DNA from: Kuafuiihalomonas sp050331295
GTDB taxonomy: Bacteria > Myxococcota > Kuafuiibacteriia > Kuafuiibacteriales > Kuafuiibacteriaceae
Assembly (NCBI GenBank): GCA_050331295.1
Contig: JBHJGZ010000004.1
Span: 186,001 to 250,000, forward strand
Direction of reading: 5' to 3'
Length of the DNA stretch: 64,000 nucleotides
In this document: in pieces, positions 50,816 through 59,602 of the stretch
Layout: each line of letters starts with the position of its first letter
Position numbering within the stretch: the first letter of the stretch is position 1
Notes under the pieces: model-generated
Database searches by the model: none
What the model was told of the DNA's origin: nothing
The model's input: the letters and a program-made list of their open reading frames with translations, nothing else
Translations under genes and position numbers: made by a program

Positions 50816-51193
50816 CTTGCAGCCCGCTCCTACGGGCCCCACCACGACCGGTCAAGCGAGGTGCGCGTTCTCCTGCTTTTCGACTGGCGTCGACCCAAAG
50901 AATCCAGTTAGTCTTGTCAAGTAAATCCGGAGCGGACCTGGTCGACCCCTGAGACGGGCGAGGCACCGGTCTTCCCACGGATCGCTCCGTCTCAAGCCGG
51001 AGCCACAAAAACCTGCGCTCCGTCCAGAATCCGACCGAGCGCCGAACCCGCGGATCGAGATCCGCGCAGGAGCTGTGGATGGGCGCGATGCCGCAAGATG
51101 GGTGGTTCCGCGACCGTAGCCCCGGCTGGCTTCGTCTTCCCCGACATCACCGCGTCAGGGGACCGTCCCGCTCCGCACAACATTCGGTGGAAT
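50816..51193. other. Intergenic region between guaB and the RNase E/G gene
   Basis: 378 bases without a convincing gene. It must hold the divergent promoters of guaB and of the RNase E/G gene. A TTGACA in minus orientation (50920-50915) could be a -35 for guaB, but no good -10 is visible. The only strong structure is the palindrome at 51049-51066. An open frame enters from 51098 but lacks the features of the conserved protein before 51194. Confidence 0.5.
51049..51066 (+). repeat. Perfect 18-bp palindrome upstream of the RNase E/G gene
   Basis: CGCGGATC (51049-51056), GA, GATCCGCG (51059-51066). It could be an operator for a dimeric regulator or a 7-bp RNA stem with a CGAG tetraloop in the rne leader, about 130 bases before the ATG. 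E. coli rne is autoregulated through leader hairpins, so a similar role is possible but unproven. Confidence 0.6.
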
Positions 51194-53266
51194 ATGACCG
51201 TTCGCATGCTGATCAACGCGTCGGCTCAGAAAGAGCTGCGCATCGCCATCGTCGAAGACGGCGAGTTGATGGAATTGGATATCGAGGCCGCGGATAGCGG
51301 TACTCTCAAAGGAAACATCTATAAAGGCGTCATTCACAACGTGGAAGCCTCTCTGGAGGCGGCGTTTGTGGACATCGGTGCCCACAAACAGGGCTTTCTT
51401 CCGTTTAGCGAAGTGAGTCCGGCCAGCTATCACCGTCGATGGAACGAGGAACGACCGCCTCGCATCAACGACGTGCTCCGTCGTGGCCAGGAGATCATCG
51501 TTCAAGTGGGGAAGGACGCGATCGGCGAGAAGGGCGTCACCTTGACCACGTACCTCTCTCTGCCCGGTCGCTACGTGGTCTTGATGCCGGGTTCGGAAGC
51601 CAACGGCATCTCCCGAAAGATCGAGGACGAAAAGGTCCGTCGGCGGATCCGCACGATGGCGTCGAAGGTCAAGAAACCGGACAATTGCGGTTTCATCGTT
51701 CGAACCGCAGGTCTAGGCCAGACGCGACCCGCGATCCAGCGGGACCTGGATAACCTGGTGGCCCAGTATCAGAAGATGCTGGACTCCGGGTCCAAGGCGC
51801 GGGCGCCGTCGATCCTTCACTCCGAGCCGGATCTGATCGCGCGGACTCTTCGCGACTACTTCAACGAGGACATCGACGAGGTTTGGATCGACAACCGGGA
51901 GGAACACGATTCCGCAGCCGCATACTTCGCTTTGGTGATGCCGGAGTACCGGGACCGAATCCAGCTCTTTCAAAATCCGATTCCCATCTTCGCCTACTAT
52001 CACGTCGAAGAGCAGATCGAGGCCACGTTCGAGCGGCAAGTGAGCTTGCCTAGCGGCGGTTCGATCGTCATCGACGAGACCGAAGCCTTGGTGGCGGTCG
52101 ACGTGAATACCGGACGGCACACGTCGGAAGGAAATCACGAGGATACCGTCTTCAAGACGAACTGCGAGGCGGCCGAGGAGATCGCTCGTCAACTCAAGCT
52201 GCGCGACCTGGGCGGCATCGTCGTCATCGACTTCATCGATATGGAAGAGACGGAGCACAAGCGGGAGGTGGAGCGAGTTCTGGCCGAAACGGCCAAGGAA
52301 GATAAGGCCCGCTACAAGATCGCTCGGATCAACGCCAAGGGCCTTTGCATGTTGACCCGACAGCGCATCCGCCAAGGGATGCGCAAAGCCTTCCAGGACC
52401 GATGCCCCGTTTGCACGGGAACCGGCTGGGTTCGGACGCCGGAGTCCCACAGCTTGTCCCTCGTGCGCCGGGTGGAGACGCGCCTCGCCCAGGGGGGCGT
52501 CGGAGAAACACGTATCGTGACCCACCGTACAACCGCTGAGTACCTCGTGAACCAGCGCCGGTCGGAGCTCCTTCGACTCGAGCGCGAGTATCGGTGTCGG
52601 GTCATCGTGGTCTCTCGTCCCGATATGGACCGCAGCCACGACGACGTGACCTATCTCTCCCACGGTGAGATCTTGGCCGAAATCACCGATAAGCTTCCGC
52701 CCAGGGAAGAGCGCCGGACCAAGCGCAAGCGGCGTCGCACCAAGAAGAAGGAGCCGGCCCACGTTTCGGCGCAGGCGGACGAGGAGCCTCGGAAGAAGAA
52801 AAAGAAGAGCAAGACGGGTCGGAAGGCGGGAAAGATGGACGGCCCGGAAGGCGCCCAAGACGCCGAAAAACCCCCCGCGTTGGAGGCCAAGGGCGGGACC
52901 ACGTTCACCGGCCGGCCATCGCCCGAGATGCTGGAGAAGATGAGGGCCGAGCGGCAGGCTCGGCTGGCCCGTCGCAAAGGGGACGATGCTGCAGACGGCG
53001 TGGATGAGCGACCCGACCCCCAGGAGACGGTCGGTCAGGATTCTCGGATCCCGGCGAGAAAGCGGTCTGTAGCCGACCGGCGTTCGTCAGTGGACGGTGA
53101 CGGGGACCCGCCGCGGCAACGGCCCTCGGAGCCAGGTGCGGAGGAGGGTAGCCGGCCGAGTCGCGCCGACGCCGATGGGGCCAATGGCGCTCCGGACGCC
53201 CTGCCGTCGGCGGAGGGCGAACAGGCCCGACGGTCCATCATCGATCGAATTTTCGGCTCACGCTGA
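51194..53266 (+). CDS. Ribonuclease E/G family endoribonuclease
   Basis: 690 residues from ATG 51194 (MTVRMLINASAQKELRIAIV). The catalytic half contains an S1 domain (LKGNIYKGVIHNVEASLEAA, GFLPFSEV), the 5'-sensor region and the metal-binding active site LVAVDVNTGRHTSEGN (Asp303). Then comes DLGGIVVIDFIDMEETEHK, and the Zn-link CPVC (Cys404, Cys407). The last 150 residues are a disordered tail: Lys/Arg-rich, then Asp/Glu/Arg-rich, ending IIDRIFGSR. Such tails carry degradosome or RNA-binding sites. RNase E/G initiates mRNA decay and rRNA processing. It is coupled to the next gene by a TGATG overlap. Confidence 0.95.
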   Translation: MTVRMLINASAQKELRIAIVEDGELMELDIEAADSGTLKGNIYKGVIHNVEASLEAAFVDIGAHKQGFLPFSEVSPASYHRRWNEERPPRINDVLRRGQEIIVQVGKDAIGEKGVTLTTYLSLPGRYVVLMPGSEANGISRKIEDEKVRRRIRTMASKVKKPDNCGFIVRTAGLGQTRPAIQRDLDNLVAQYQKMLDSGSKARAPSILHSEPDLIARTLRDYFNEDIDEVWIDNREEHDSAAAYFALVMPEYRDRIQLFQNPIPIFAYYHVEEQIEATFERQVSLPSGGSIVIDETEALVAVDVNTGRHTSEGNHEDTVFKTNCEAAEEIARQLKLRDLGGIVVIDFIDMEETEHKREVERVLAETAKEDKARYKIARINAKGLCMLTRQRIRQGMRKAFQDRCPVCTGTGWVRTPESHSLSLVRRVETRLAQGGVGETRIVTHRTTAEYLVNQRRSELLRLEREYRCRVIVVSRPDMDRSHDDVTYLSHGEILAEITDKLPPREERRTKRKRRRTKKKEPAHVSAQADEEPRKKKKKSKTGRKAGKMDGPEGAQDAEKPPALEAKGGTTFTGRPSPEMLEKMRAERQARLARRKGDDAADGVDERPDPQETVGQDSRIPARKRSVADRRSSVDGDGDPPRQRPSEPGAEEGSRPSRADADGANGAPDALPSAEGEQARRSIIDRIFGSR

Positions 53267-53934
53267 TGGGCCGCGGTGCCTTCGGTCGAGCGGTGGTGGT
53301 CATGGGCAAGCCGGCGGTCGCCGGCCGGGTCAAGACGCGCCTCACGCCGGCCCTATCGGCCGCACAGGCGGCCGAAGTCTACGCCGGTTTCCTCGCCGAT
53401 GTGTTGACCTTGGCCCACGACGCGGCTCGTTCGTGCGATGCGGCTGCTTTGTTGTCATGGGCGGGTCCGGAACCGGCGCCCGCGGAGCGTCCGGGTAGGA
53501 TGCGGGTCCTGCTGCAAGAGGGCTCTGACCTGGGGGAGCGGATCGAGACGGCTCGAGCCGGGGCTGGGGCGGCCAAGGTCGTGGTCATCGGTTCCGATGC
53601 CCCCTTGATGGATCCGCGCCGTATCCAGGATGCGTTTTCCGCGCTGGAGCGGGGACATCCGGTCGTAGGGCCCGTCGACGACGGCGGATACGACCTGGTG
53701 GGACTGCTCGGGCCGAGCCCTTGGGCCACATCCGGAATCCCGTGGTCGACGGACCGGGTGCTTGAAGTCACACGCGCCCAGGCGGCGGCGGCGGGCGTGC
53801 ATCTCGAAGAACTGGATATGGGCTACGACGTGGACACGGCGGAGGACCTGGCGCGCTTGATGCGGGACCCCCGACTCGTCGGTGCCAGGCATACTGCGGA
53901 TGCCCTTCGCCGCATCGGCTGGCTCGTCGACTGA
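53266..53934 (+). CDS. DUF2064 / TIGR04282-type glycosyltransferase-like protein
   Basis: 222 residues with a GT-A-like nucleotidyl-sugar fold. MGKPAVAGRVKTRLTPALSA is the DUF2064 opening, then VVVIGSDAPLMDPRRIQDAF and VVGPVDDGGYDLVGLLGPSP (the DxD-like GPVDDGGY loop), IPWSTDRVLEVT, and the closing DMGYDVDTAEDL. Family members are annotated as arsenosugar-biosynthesis glycosyltransferases, but the substrate is rarely known. It is coupled by TGATG to both the RNase gene before it and the SelD-like gene after it. Confidence 0.88.
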   Translation: MGRGAFGRAVVVMGKPAVAGRVKTRLTPALSAAQAAEVYAGFLADVLTLAHDAARSCDAAALLSWAGPEPAPAERPGRMRVLLQEGSDLGERIETARAGAGAAKVVVIGSDAPLMDPRRIQDAFSALERGHPVVGPVDDGGYDLVGLLGPSPWATSGIPWSTDRVLEVTRAQAAAAGVHLEELDMGYDVDTAEDLARLMRDPRLVGARHTADALRRIGWLVD

Positions 53935-54860
53935 TGGCGGGGCGGACTCGTTTGCCTGCAGACTGGCTCCTGCAGCCGGTGGCGGTCCCGAAACGACCCT
54001 TCACCCCCCGCGCGTTAGACCGACGACGGGCCCGGGGCCCGGTTCAAACGTGGACCCCAGCCGTGGTGGAACAGGCCGAGACATGGGGCCGCATCGCCGC
54101 CGCGAACGCGTTGAATGCGTGCGCGGCCAGCGGGCGCAAGCCTCGATCCGCTTCCTACACCCTTCAGATCCCGGATGAGGTGACGCCGTCGTTGCTGAGG
54201 GCCGTCGAAGGGGGGCTCGATGGGGTCCTTCGGCAGCGGGGCGTCGACATCAGAGGGGATGGACCCGCGTTTCTCGAGCGCGGTCCGGCCGCCATACGGA
54301 CGGCGGTCGAAGTGGAGCCATGGGCTCGCTTGTCCCTTCTGCCTCGAGCGGGCGACTACGTGATGCTCAGTCGACCGCTGGGCTCGGACGTGCTCGGAGA
54401 GGCCTATCGACGAGGAATTCGCACCGCCTCTCAGACCCGTCAATGGTTGGCAGTGTGCACCCGGCCGGACCCCCCCGGCATCGGCCCCGCCGGAGGTCGA
54501 GAAGTGGGGCTCTTGGTCGGGCCGGGAGGACTGGCGGAAACGGCGCTGAGCCTAGCCCTGGCCCTGGAACTGGATGTGGCCATCGATGCCCATCGGCTTC
54601 CGGCCTTGCCCGGAGTGGTCCCTCACATTTTTTCGGGTCTCTCGCCGGAGAGCGTGGCTCGAAATCGGTCAGGCTGCGGTCGCGGGTTCGTGGTGACCCG
54701 GGGCGTGGCGGACGCCGAGGCGCGGTTGGCCCTGAGCGCCGAATGGACGGGGGGCATCCTCTGGACCTCATCCGCGCCGACGGGGCAGGTTGTGGGCCAA
54801 CTTCGGAGGCCTCGTCATCCGCGCCCGGTGGTTCGCTTGCTTCGGTCGTTCCTGGCTTGA
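53934..54860 (+). CDS. Degenerate selenophosphate synthetase (SelD/PurM superfamily)-like protein
   Basis: 308 residues. The stretch TWGRIAAANALNACAASGRK, YTLQIPDEVTPSLLRAVEGG, AGDYVMLSRPLGSDVLGEAY and the C-terminal TGGILWTSSAP follow the order of SelD motifs (FGRIAAANALSD, a VGFPDD-like strand, PGDVLVLTKPLGTGIL, GGLL). The catalytic Cys/Sec-x-x-Lys loop, the GPGDDAAV phosphate loop and the GGHS loop are missing: the N-terminus is an Arg/Pro-rich MAGRTRLPADWLLQPVAVPK. The protein is unlikely to make selenophosphate. It may bind a ligand or act as a subunit. It is coupled by TGATG to the DUF2064 gene. Confidence 0.6.
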   Translation: MAGRTRLPADWLLQPVAVPKRPFTPRALDRRRARGPVQTWTPAVVEQAETWGRIAAANALNACAASGRKPRSASYTLQIPDEVTPSLLRAVEGGLDGVLRQRGVDIRGDGPAFLERGPAAIRTAVEVEPWARLSLLPRAGDYVMLSRPLGSDVLGEAYRRGIRTASQTRQWLAVCTRPDPPGIGPAGGREVGLLVGPGGLAETALSLALALELDVAIDAHRLPALPGVVPHIFSGLSPESVARNRSGCGRGFVVTRGVADAEARLALSAEWTGGILWTSSAPTGQVVGQLRRPRHPRPVVRLLRSFLA

Positions 54861-54895
54861 TTTTCCCAGACGCCCTCCCTTACATCCCGCCGACC

Positions 54896-55063
54896 ATGGC
54901 AAAGACGGGTCGTGAGCTGATCAAGCTCGAATCCTCGGCGGGGACCGGCTACTTTTACGTGACCAGCAAGAATCGGCGAACCATGACCAACAAGCTGGAG
55001 CTGAAAAAGTACGACCCGAAGGCCCGAAAACACGTCCTCTTCGTGGAAAAAAAGCTGAAGTAG
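54896..55063 (+). CDS. rpmG: 50S ribosomal protein L33
   Basis: 55 residues from ATG 54896 (MAKTGRELIKLESSAGTGYF). The YVTSKNRRTMTNKLELKKYDPKARKHVLF core is typical of bL33. It is the zinc-free (C-minus) form, with no Cys pairs. It lies 35 bp after the SelD-like gene. L33 binds at the edge of the E site of the large subunit. Confidence 0.95.
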   Translation: MAKTGRELIKLESSAGTGYFYVTSKNRRTMTNKLELKKYDPKARKHVLFVEKKLK

Positions 55064-55164
55064 CCGGGCCGGGCCGTCCATCGCACACGGATCGTGCGGG
55101 CGTCGGCGCCGACGGGGGGTGGATCGGGCGCCATGGCTGGACGAAGTGCGGCCCTTGGGGTGTT

Positions 55165-56493
55165 TTGAGCGGCGTGCAGTCGACGGGAACGGGGTCCGAG
55201 CGAGCCCGGCGCGCGAACCGCTCCTTCATCATGCGCCTGACGGCACCGGTCGGGGAACGAATGCCTCTGACGCCCCTGGGAGCCGGCACCCTGGCCATCG
55301 GTTTTCTCGTATGGCTTCGCTACGCGGAGCCTCGACAGGATTACGTGGCCGAAGTGGCGGCCTGGTCCCTGATGGGCCTCGTCGGATTTCAAGTCTTGGC
55401 GGTCTTCTACGCTTGGGCCCGCTTCCGGATTCTGCTCCGAGCTCCGGACACCGAGAACAAGAAGGACCTGTGGCTCCAGGCCCGGCGGGGGGCCGAGGCT
55501 GGAATGGTGCTTCCGAGGTTTGGACACTGGCTCGGCGTCGACCTCGAAATGAGCTGGGAGCGGCCGGCAGCCATGGAGTTGTCGCTCCAGCCGCACGACC
55601 AGGGCTGGCAGGAGACCATGAGGGGTGAGCGTCGCTTGATGTCTTCCGAAATCGTGCGGCGGCTTCGCGTGCGCTCGGTGTTCGGCTTGGCCCAACTGGG
55701 CGTGCGGTGGACCGAGGCCGCCCGCGTTCGGGTTGCCCCATGGAGCGGTGAAGACCCGCAGCCTCCCTTGCTGCAGGCTCTGGCCCAAGGAGCGGAACTC
55801 TCCGACCCCCGCGGTCCGCCCCAGGGCGATCGGGTGGACATGCGGGCCTATGCGCCTGGAGATCCGATTCGCCTGGTGCTCTGGAAGATCTTCGCCCGAA
55901 CCGACGAGCTGATGGTGCGGACCGCCGAGTCCGCAGTGGATCCGGATCTCCGCTGGGCCATGTACTTGGTGAACCACGAGGACGACGAAGCGTCCGCCGC
56001 CATCGCCTACCTTCTCCTGGAGCGCGGTCTCCTCGGGCCGGATTGGTGGTTCGGCTGCGACCTCGACCCCGACCCGACGTCGGAGCTTCAAGTGGCCCAA
56101 GACCGGATCTGTGCGTCCGGTACACCCTCGTTCGACGGTGAGGCTTCGGGGCGTGGTCCAGCCTCTGGACTCACGAGCTTCGCCGCCGCCACCGCGAGAC
56201 ACGGTCGCCGCAGACTGCTGGTGCTGGCCCCGCCGCGCCCAGGCGCCTGGATGGAGGCGGTGCGGTCACAGATCACAGGGGAGCAAGCGGTGGTTTGGGT
56301 CGGCTATGACCGGATGGTGGATCGAGGGCCCCGACGCCTGTTCGCGGCGGCACCGGCCACTCCAGGTCAGGTGGACGTTTCGCCGTCCGAGGGTGCGGCG
56401 CTGAGGCGCGCCTTCCCGGGCACGGCAATGGCTTGGGTCAGTCGCAGCACGGGCGGTTCCGATGATGCGCAGGATCGAGGGAAGGCAGCGTGA
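55165..56493 (+). CDS. DUF58 domain protein
   Basis: 442 residues from a TTG start at 55165; ATG 55231 is an alternative. Two membrane segments near the N-terminus (about 37-50 and 65-85, LGAGTLAIGFLVWL and WSLMGLVGFQVLAVFYAW) precede a soluble part. The DUF58 signature VDMRAYAPGDPIRLVLWKIF is at about 225-245, with ARTDELMVR following. DUF58 proteins usually act with MoxR ATPases and transglutaminase-like proteins in periplasmic or cell-envelope assembly. Here all three are adjacent. It overlaps the transglutaminase gene by four bases (ATGA). Confidence 0.88.
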   Translation: MSGVQSTGTGSERARRANRSFIMRLTAPVGERMPLTPLGAGTLAIGFLVWLRYAEPRQDYVAEVAAWSLMGLVGFQVLAVFYAWARFRILLRAPDTENKKDLWLQARRGAEAGMVLPRFGHWLGVDLEMSWERPAAMELSLQPHDQGWQETMRGERRLMSSEIVRRLRVRSVFGLAQLGVRWTEAARVRVAPWSGEDPQPPLLQALAQGAELSDPRGPPQGDRVDMRAYAPGDPIRLVLWKIFARTDELMVRTAESAVDPDLRWAMYLVNHEDDEASAAIAYLLLERGLLGPDWWFGCDLDPDPTSELQVAQDRICASGTPSFDGEASGRGPASGLTSFAAATARHGRRRLLVLAPPRPGAWMEAVRSQITGEQAVVWVGYDRMVDRGPRRLFAAAPATPGQVDVSPSEGAALRRAFPGTAMAWVSRSTGGSDDAQDRGKAA

Positions 56494-58631
56494 ATGATCG
56501 AGTGAAGGATCTGGTCCATGGCGGGTTCTTGGGAACCGCATGGTTCGTCTTTGCATGGCCTCTTTCGTCGGCCGAGTCGGCATGGGCCGCGGCATCGGGG
56601 GGCGTCGCAGGAGCCCTTTTGGCCGGCCTGCTCGGACGTTGGCGGCTCCGGCTGGTTGTTCGGCTCCTCGTGATCTTGGCCAGCCCGGCGATTCTCGAGG
56701 CCTTGGCTGCGGGCACCGAGATGTGGGCGCTGCCCTCTCGGGTGCTGGGGCCATCCGCGATACTCGGTGTCGCGGATGCTCTGCGATGGTTCGGGTGGGG
56801 TCTGGCCGGCGCTGGTTTCTTGCGGACCGTTTCGCGTCTTTCTTCACCTTGGGCCTCCGGCTTCGGCGGCCTTCTGGAGGCCAGCGCGCTGGTCGCCGCC
56901 GTGGCGTCCACGCTTTTTGCCCATCGCGACGGGATGATCGCGCGCCCCCTCGAGGTCTCGGATTGGTTTTTCAGCCGAAACGTCGACCCCGTGTGGGCGT
57001 TTACCGCGGTGGGCGCGGCCGCGGCGGTCCTGGCGGCAGGTGCTTGGCTTCGGGGTCGATCGTTCGTCCAAGGCTTGGTCGCATTGGGATTGTTCGCGGG
57101 GTTCGCAGCGCTGGTGGCTTCTTGGGGAGAGTCCTTCGAGGAGACCGTACATCCCGACCGAGCTGGAAAGGCAAAAGAGGCCGAAGAGCGAGAAAAGCGG
57201 GCGGGCGCCCGGGGCGGCGGACGAGGCCCGCCACCCGAGGAGCCCACCGCGGAGCAGCTTCAATCGCCCCAGCGGAGGAGGCCGGTGGCGGTCGTCGTGT
57301 TTCACAAAGATGTCGAGCCGTTCGGAGGGGTCCTCTACTTCCGGACCGCCAGCTTTTCCCAGTTCAACGGCGTCAGGCTGGTGGCGTCGACGCTCCCTGG
57401 CGTCGAACCGGGCCACGTGACCGGGCCGATCGGCGAAGAGCCCGTCAACTTGGCTTACCCGCCGGGCGATGAACTCCGGGAGGACGTAGCCACCGATGTG
57501 GCCCTCATGATGGACGCGCCGGTACCCCCCGCCCTCGTCGACCCGGTGAGGTACGAGAGTCGTCCGAATCCATCCCCGGCCAGATTCACGCGGATGATCC
57601 ACGTCATTTCCCGCCCCGTCGTGACGGAGGCGCAGGCGCTGTTGGGGCACGACGCGGGAGATGCGGCTTGGAGCCCCGAGGTCTGGCAACACTACACGCG
57701 GACGCCTTCGGATCCCCGCTACTTGGAGCTCGCGGCCCGGCTGGTCCAAAGGTTGGACCACAGCTACGCGGAAGACCCCTTGGCCCGTGCTCTGGTGGTT
57801 CGAGACTACCTGGAAGAGAGCGCGACGTACTCGTTTCGCCGGAACTACGATGGCGCGTCGGACCCCACCGCGGCCTTCCTGTTCAGCGACGAGATGCTGG
57901 GCTACTGCGTGCATCTTTCCCACAGCGTCGCGTTTCTCATGAGGGCGATGGGGATCCCGAGTCGCGTGAGCGTCGGTTACGCCGTCCCTCTCTCCCGTAA
58001 GGGCACCGGGTCCGCGGCGCTGCTGACCAGCGGAGACGCCCACGCGTGGGCCGAGATTTACCTGGCGGGCGTGGGCTGGGTGCCCATCGAGGTGGTGCCT
58101 GAAAAGACCGAGGTGGAGCCGAGCGAGCCCGCCTTCGACCTTCAGCAGCTGCTGGGAGAGATGGCTCGGGACGAAGGGCGCTTCGAGCGACATCGCCCCG
58201 AACGGTGGGACTTGTCATGGCTCCGCCACACCCCTTGGATCCTCCCCATCCTCGCGGCCGGGGTGCTGTGTGTGCTCACCTCGGGCCGGGTCTACCGGCA
58301 GCTCGCGCCCCGCCTGGCGTCGCCGGAGCGTCGGGTGGGACTCACCTTTCGAGCGACGATGGATGCGCTGGCCAGCCTCGGATTCGTCCGGGCATCGGGC
58401 GAGTCTTGGGAGCAGTTTTCTCGGCGGGTGAGCGACAGGGTTCCGTCGTTTTCGGCGCTCAACGATGTCTTCCTGCGGGCAGCCCTTTCCCGCACGAAGG
58501 CTCCGAGCCGAGACCGAGGCCCCCGGCTGAACGCCCTCTGCCGAGACGTACGGGTCGAGGCTCGTCAGGCCGCGGGTTGGCGGCGCTTCGCTGCACCGTT
58601 CGAGGTGTGGTGTTGGTTGAAGGTACGGTAA
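56490..58631 (+). CDS. Transglutaminase-like (TgpA-type) membrane protein
   Basis: 713 residues. About six hydrophobic segments fill residues 10-220, followed by a charged linker (about 225-265). The transglutaminase core is at about 410-560: Cys473 in LGYCVHLSHSVAFLMRAMGI, the strand PSRVSVGYAVPLSRKG, His518 in SGDAHAWAEIYLAG and WVPIEVVPEK, where Glu takes the place of the usual Asp. Another membrane helix (about 578-595) and a DUF4129-like C-terminal domain end the protein. TgpA-type proteins act in the periplasm on unknown peptides. The neighbours are DUF58 (before) and MoxR (after, TAATG overlap). Confidence 0.88.
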   Translation: MNDRVKDLVHGGFLGTAWFVFAWPLSSAESAWAAASGGVAGALLAGLLGRWRLRLVVRLLVILASPAILEALAAGTEMWALPSRVLGPSAILGVADALRWFGWGLAGAGFLRTVSRLSSPWASGFGGLLEASALVAAVASTLFAHRDGMIARPLEVSDWFFSRNVDPVWAFTAVGAAAAVLAAGAWLRGRSFVQGLVALGLFAGFAALVASWGESFEETVHPDRAGKAKEAEEREKRAGARGGGRGPPPEEPTAEQLQSPQRRRPVAVVVFHKDVEPFGGVLYFRTASFSQFNGVRLVASTLPGVEPGHVTGPIGEEPVNLAYPPGDELREDVATDVALMMDAPVPPALVDPVRYESRPNPSPARFTRMIHVISRPVVTEAQALLGHDAGDAAWSPEVWQHYTRTPSDPRYLELAARLVQRLDHSYAEDPLARALVVRDYLEESATYSFRRNYDGASDPTAAFLFSDEMLGYCVHLSHSVAFLMRAMGIPSRVSVGYAVPLSRKGTGSAALLTSGDAHAWAEIYLAGVGWVPIEVVPEKTEVEPSEPAFDLQQLLGEMARDEGRFERHRPERWDLSWLRHTPWILPILAAGVLCVLTSGRVYRQLAPRLASPERRVGLTFRATMDALASLGFVRASGESWEQFSRRVSDRVPSFSALNDVFLRAALSRTKAPSRDRGPRLNALCRDVRVEARQAAGWRRFAAPFEVWCWLKVR

Positions 58632-59602
58632 TGGAAGAACACGTCGAACCTCTTCACAGACTCAGGGACCGGCTTCGAGACGCGGTTCGCGGACGCGATG
58701 ACGTCATCGACCTGCTGTTGATCGCTCTGGTCGCGGACGGGCACGTACTCCTCGAAGACTACCCCGGTTCGGGCAAGACCACGTTGGCCAAAGCGCTTGG
58801 TATGTCCATCGTGGACGACAGGGAGGATCCGGGGCTCATCGAAGGTTTTCGTCGGATCCAGTTCACGCCGGATCTCTTGCCTTCCGACGTCACGGGGACA
58901 TCGGTGTTCGACCGGACCACGGGGCGCTTCGATTTCCGGCCCGGTCCTCTGTTCGCGCACGTGGTGCTGGCGGACGAAATCAACCGAACGTCACCCAAGG
59001 TGCAAGCCGCTCTGTTGGAGGCGATGGCGGAAAAGCAGGTGACCGTGGACAACCAAACCCACACCCTGGACGACGTCTTCTTCGTAATCGCCACTCAGAA
59101 CCCGCTGGATGTGGCAGGAACCTTCCCGCTGCCGGGACCTCAGCTGGACCGGTTTCTCTTCAAGATACGCATGACCTACCTGGAGCGCGAGGATGAGATC
59201 GACGTCTTGCGTTCCATGGAAGCTCGGCGTGCACCGAACCCCGTCCGAGGAATGGGTCGCAGCGATCTCCTTCGCCTCCGAGAACGCGCGCGAGAGGTCT
59301 ACGTACACGACGCGATCCACGAGGCACTGGTCGACTCGGCCCGGGCCATTCGCAGCGACGAGCGGGTGGTGCAGGGTGTGAGCACCCGGAGCTTGGTGCT
59401 GGCAGTGCCGGCGGTGCAAGCGCGGGCCCTGATCCGTGGGCGAGACTATGTCTTGGCTGAAGATCTGGAGGCGCTTCTTCCCTTCGTGTTCCGGCATCGC
59501 ATGGAAGTGGGCGGCGGTATCAAACTCGAATCCGTGCTCTCGGATGCGCTCCGACCCGTGATGGAGCGTTTGGCCCGACGCGCTCTGAGGGAAGCCTCTT
59601 GA
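58631..59602 (+). CDS. MoxR family AAA+ ATPase
   Basis: 323 residues from ATG 58631 (MEEHVEPLHRLRDRLRDAVR). The Walker A motif is in LLEDYPGSGKTTLAKALG (Lys49) and the Walker B in VVLADEINRTSPKVQAALLE. AMAEKQVTVDNQTHTLDDVF and sensor 1 (FFVIATQNPLDVAGTFPLPG) follow, then QLDRFLFKIRMTYL. The MoxR pattern QAALLEAM and NP..GTFPLPEAQLDRF is clear. MoxR proteins are chaperone-like ATPases for maturation of envelope complexes, commonly with DUF58 partners. It overlaps both neighbours by one base. Confidence 0.95.
   Translation: MEEHVEPLHRLRDRLRDAVRGRDDVIDLLLIALVADGHVLLEDYPGSGKTTLAKALGMSIVDDREDPGLIEGFRRIQFTPDLLPSDVTGTSVFDRTTGRFDFRPGPLFAHVVLADEINRTSPKVQAALLEAMAEKQVTVDNQTHTLDDVFFVIATQNPLDVAGTFPLPGPQLDRFLFKIRMTYLEREDEIDVLRSMEARRAPNPVRGMGRSDLLRLRERAREVYVHDAIHEALVDSARAIRSDERVVQGVSTRSLVLAVPAVQARALIRGRDYVLAEDLEALLPFVFRHRMEVGGGIKLESVLSDALRPVMERLARRALREAS

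Noticed and set aside
50915..50920. TTGACA on the minus strand as a guaB promoter
   Set aside because: No -10-like hexamer lies at 16-18 bp, so it was kept only as a remark.
56844..58193. 449-codon minus-strand open frame across the transglutaminase gene
   Set aside because: Antisense shadow without motifs.
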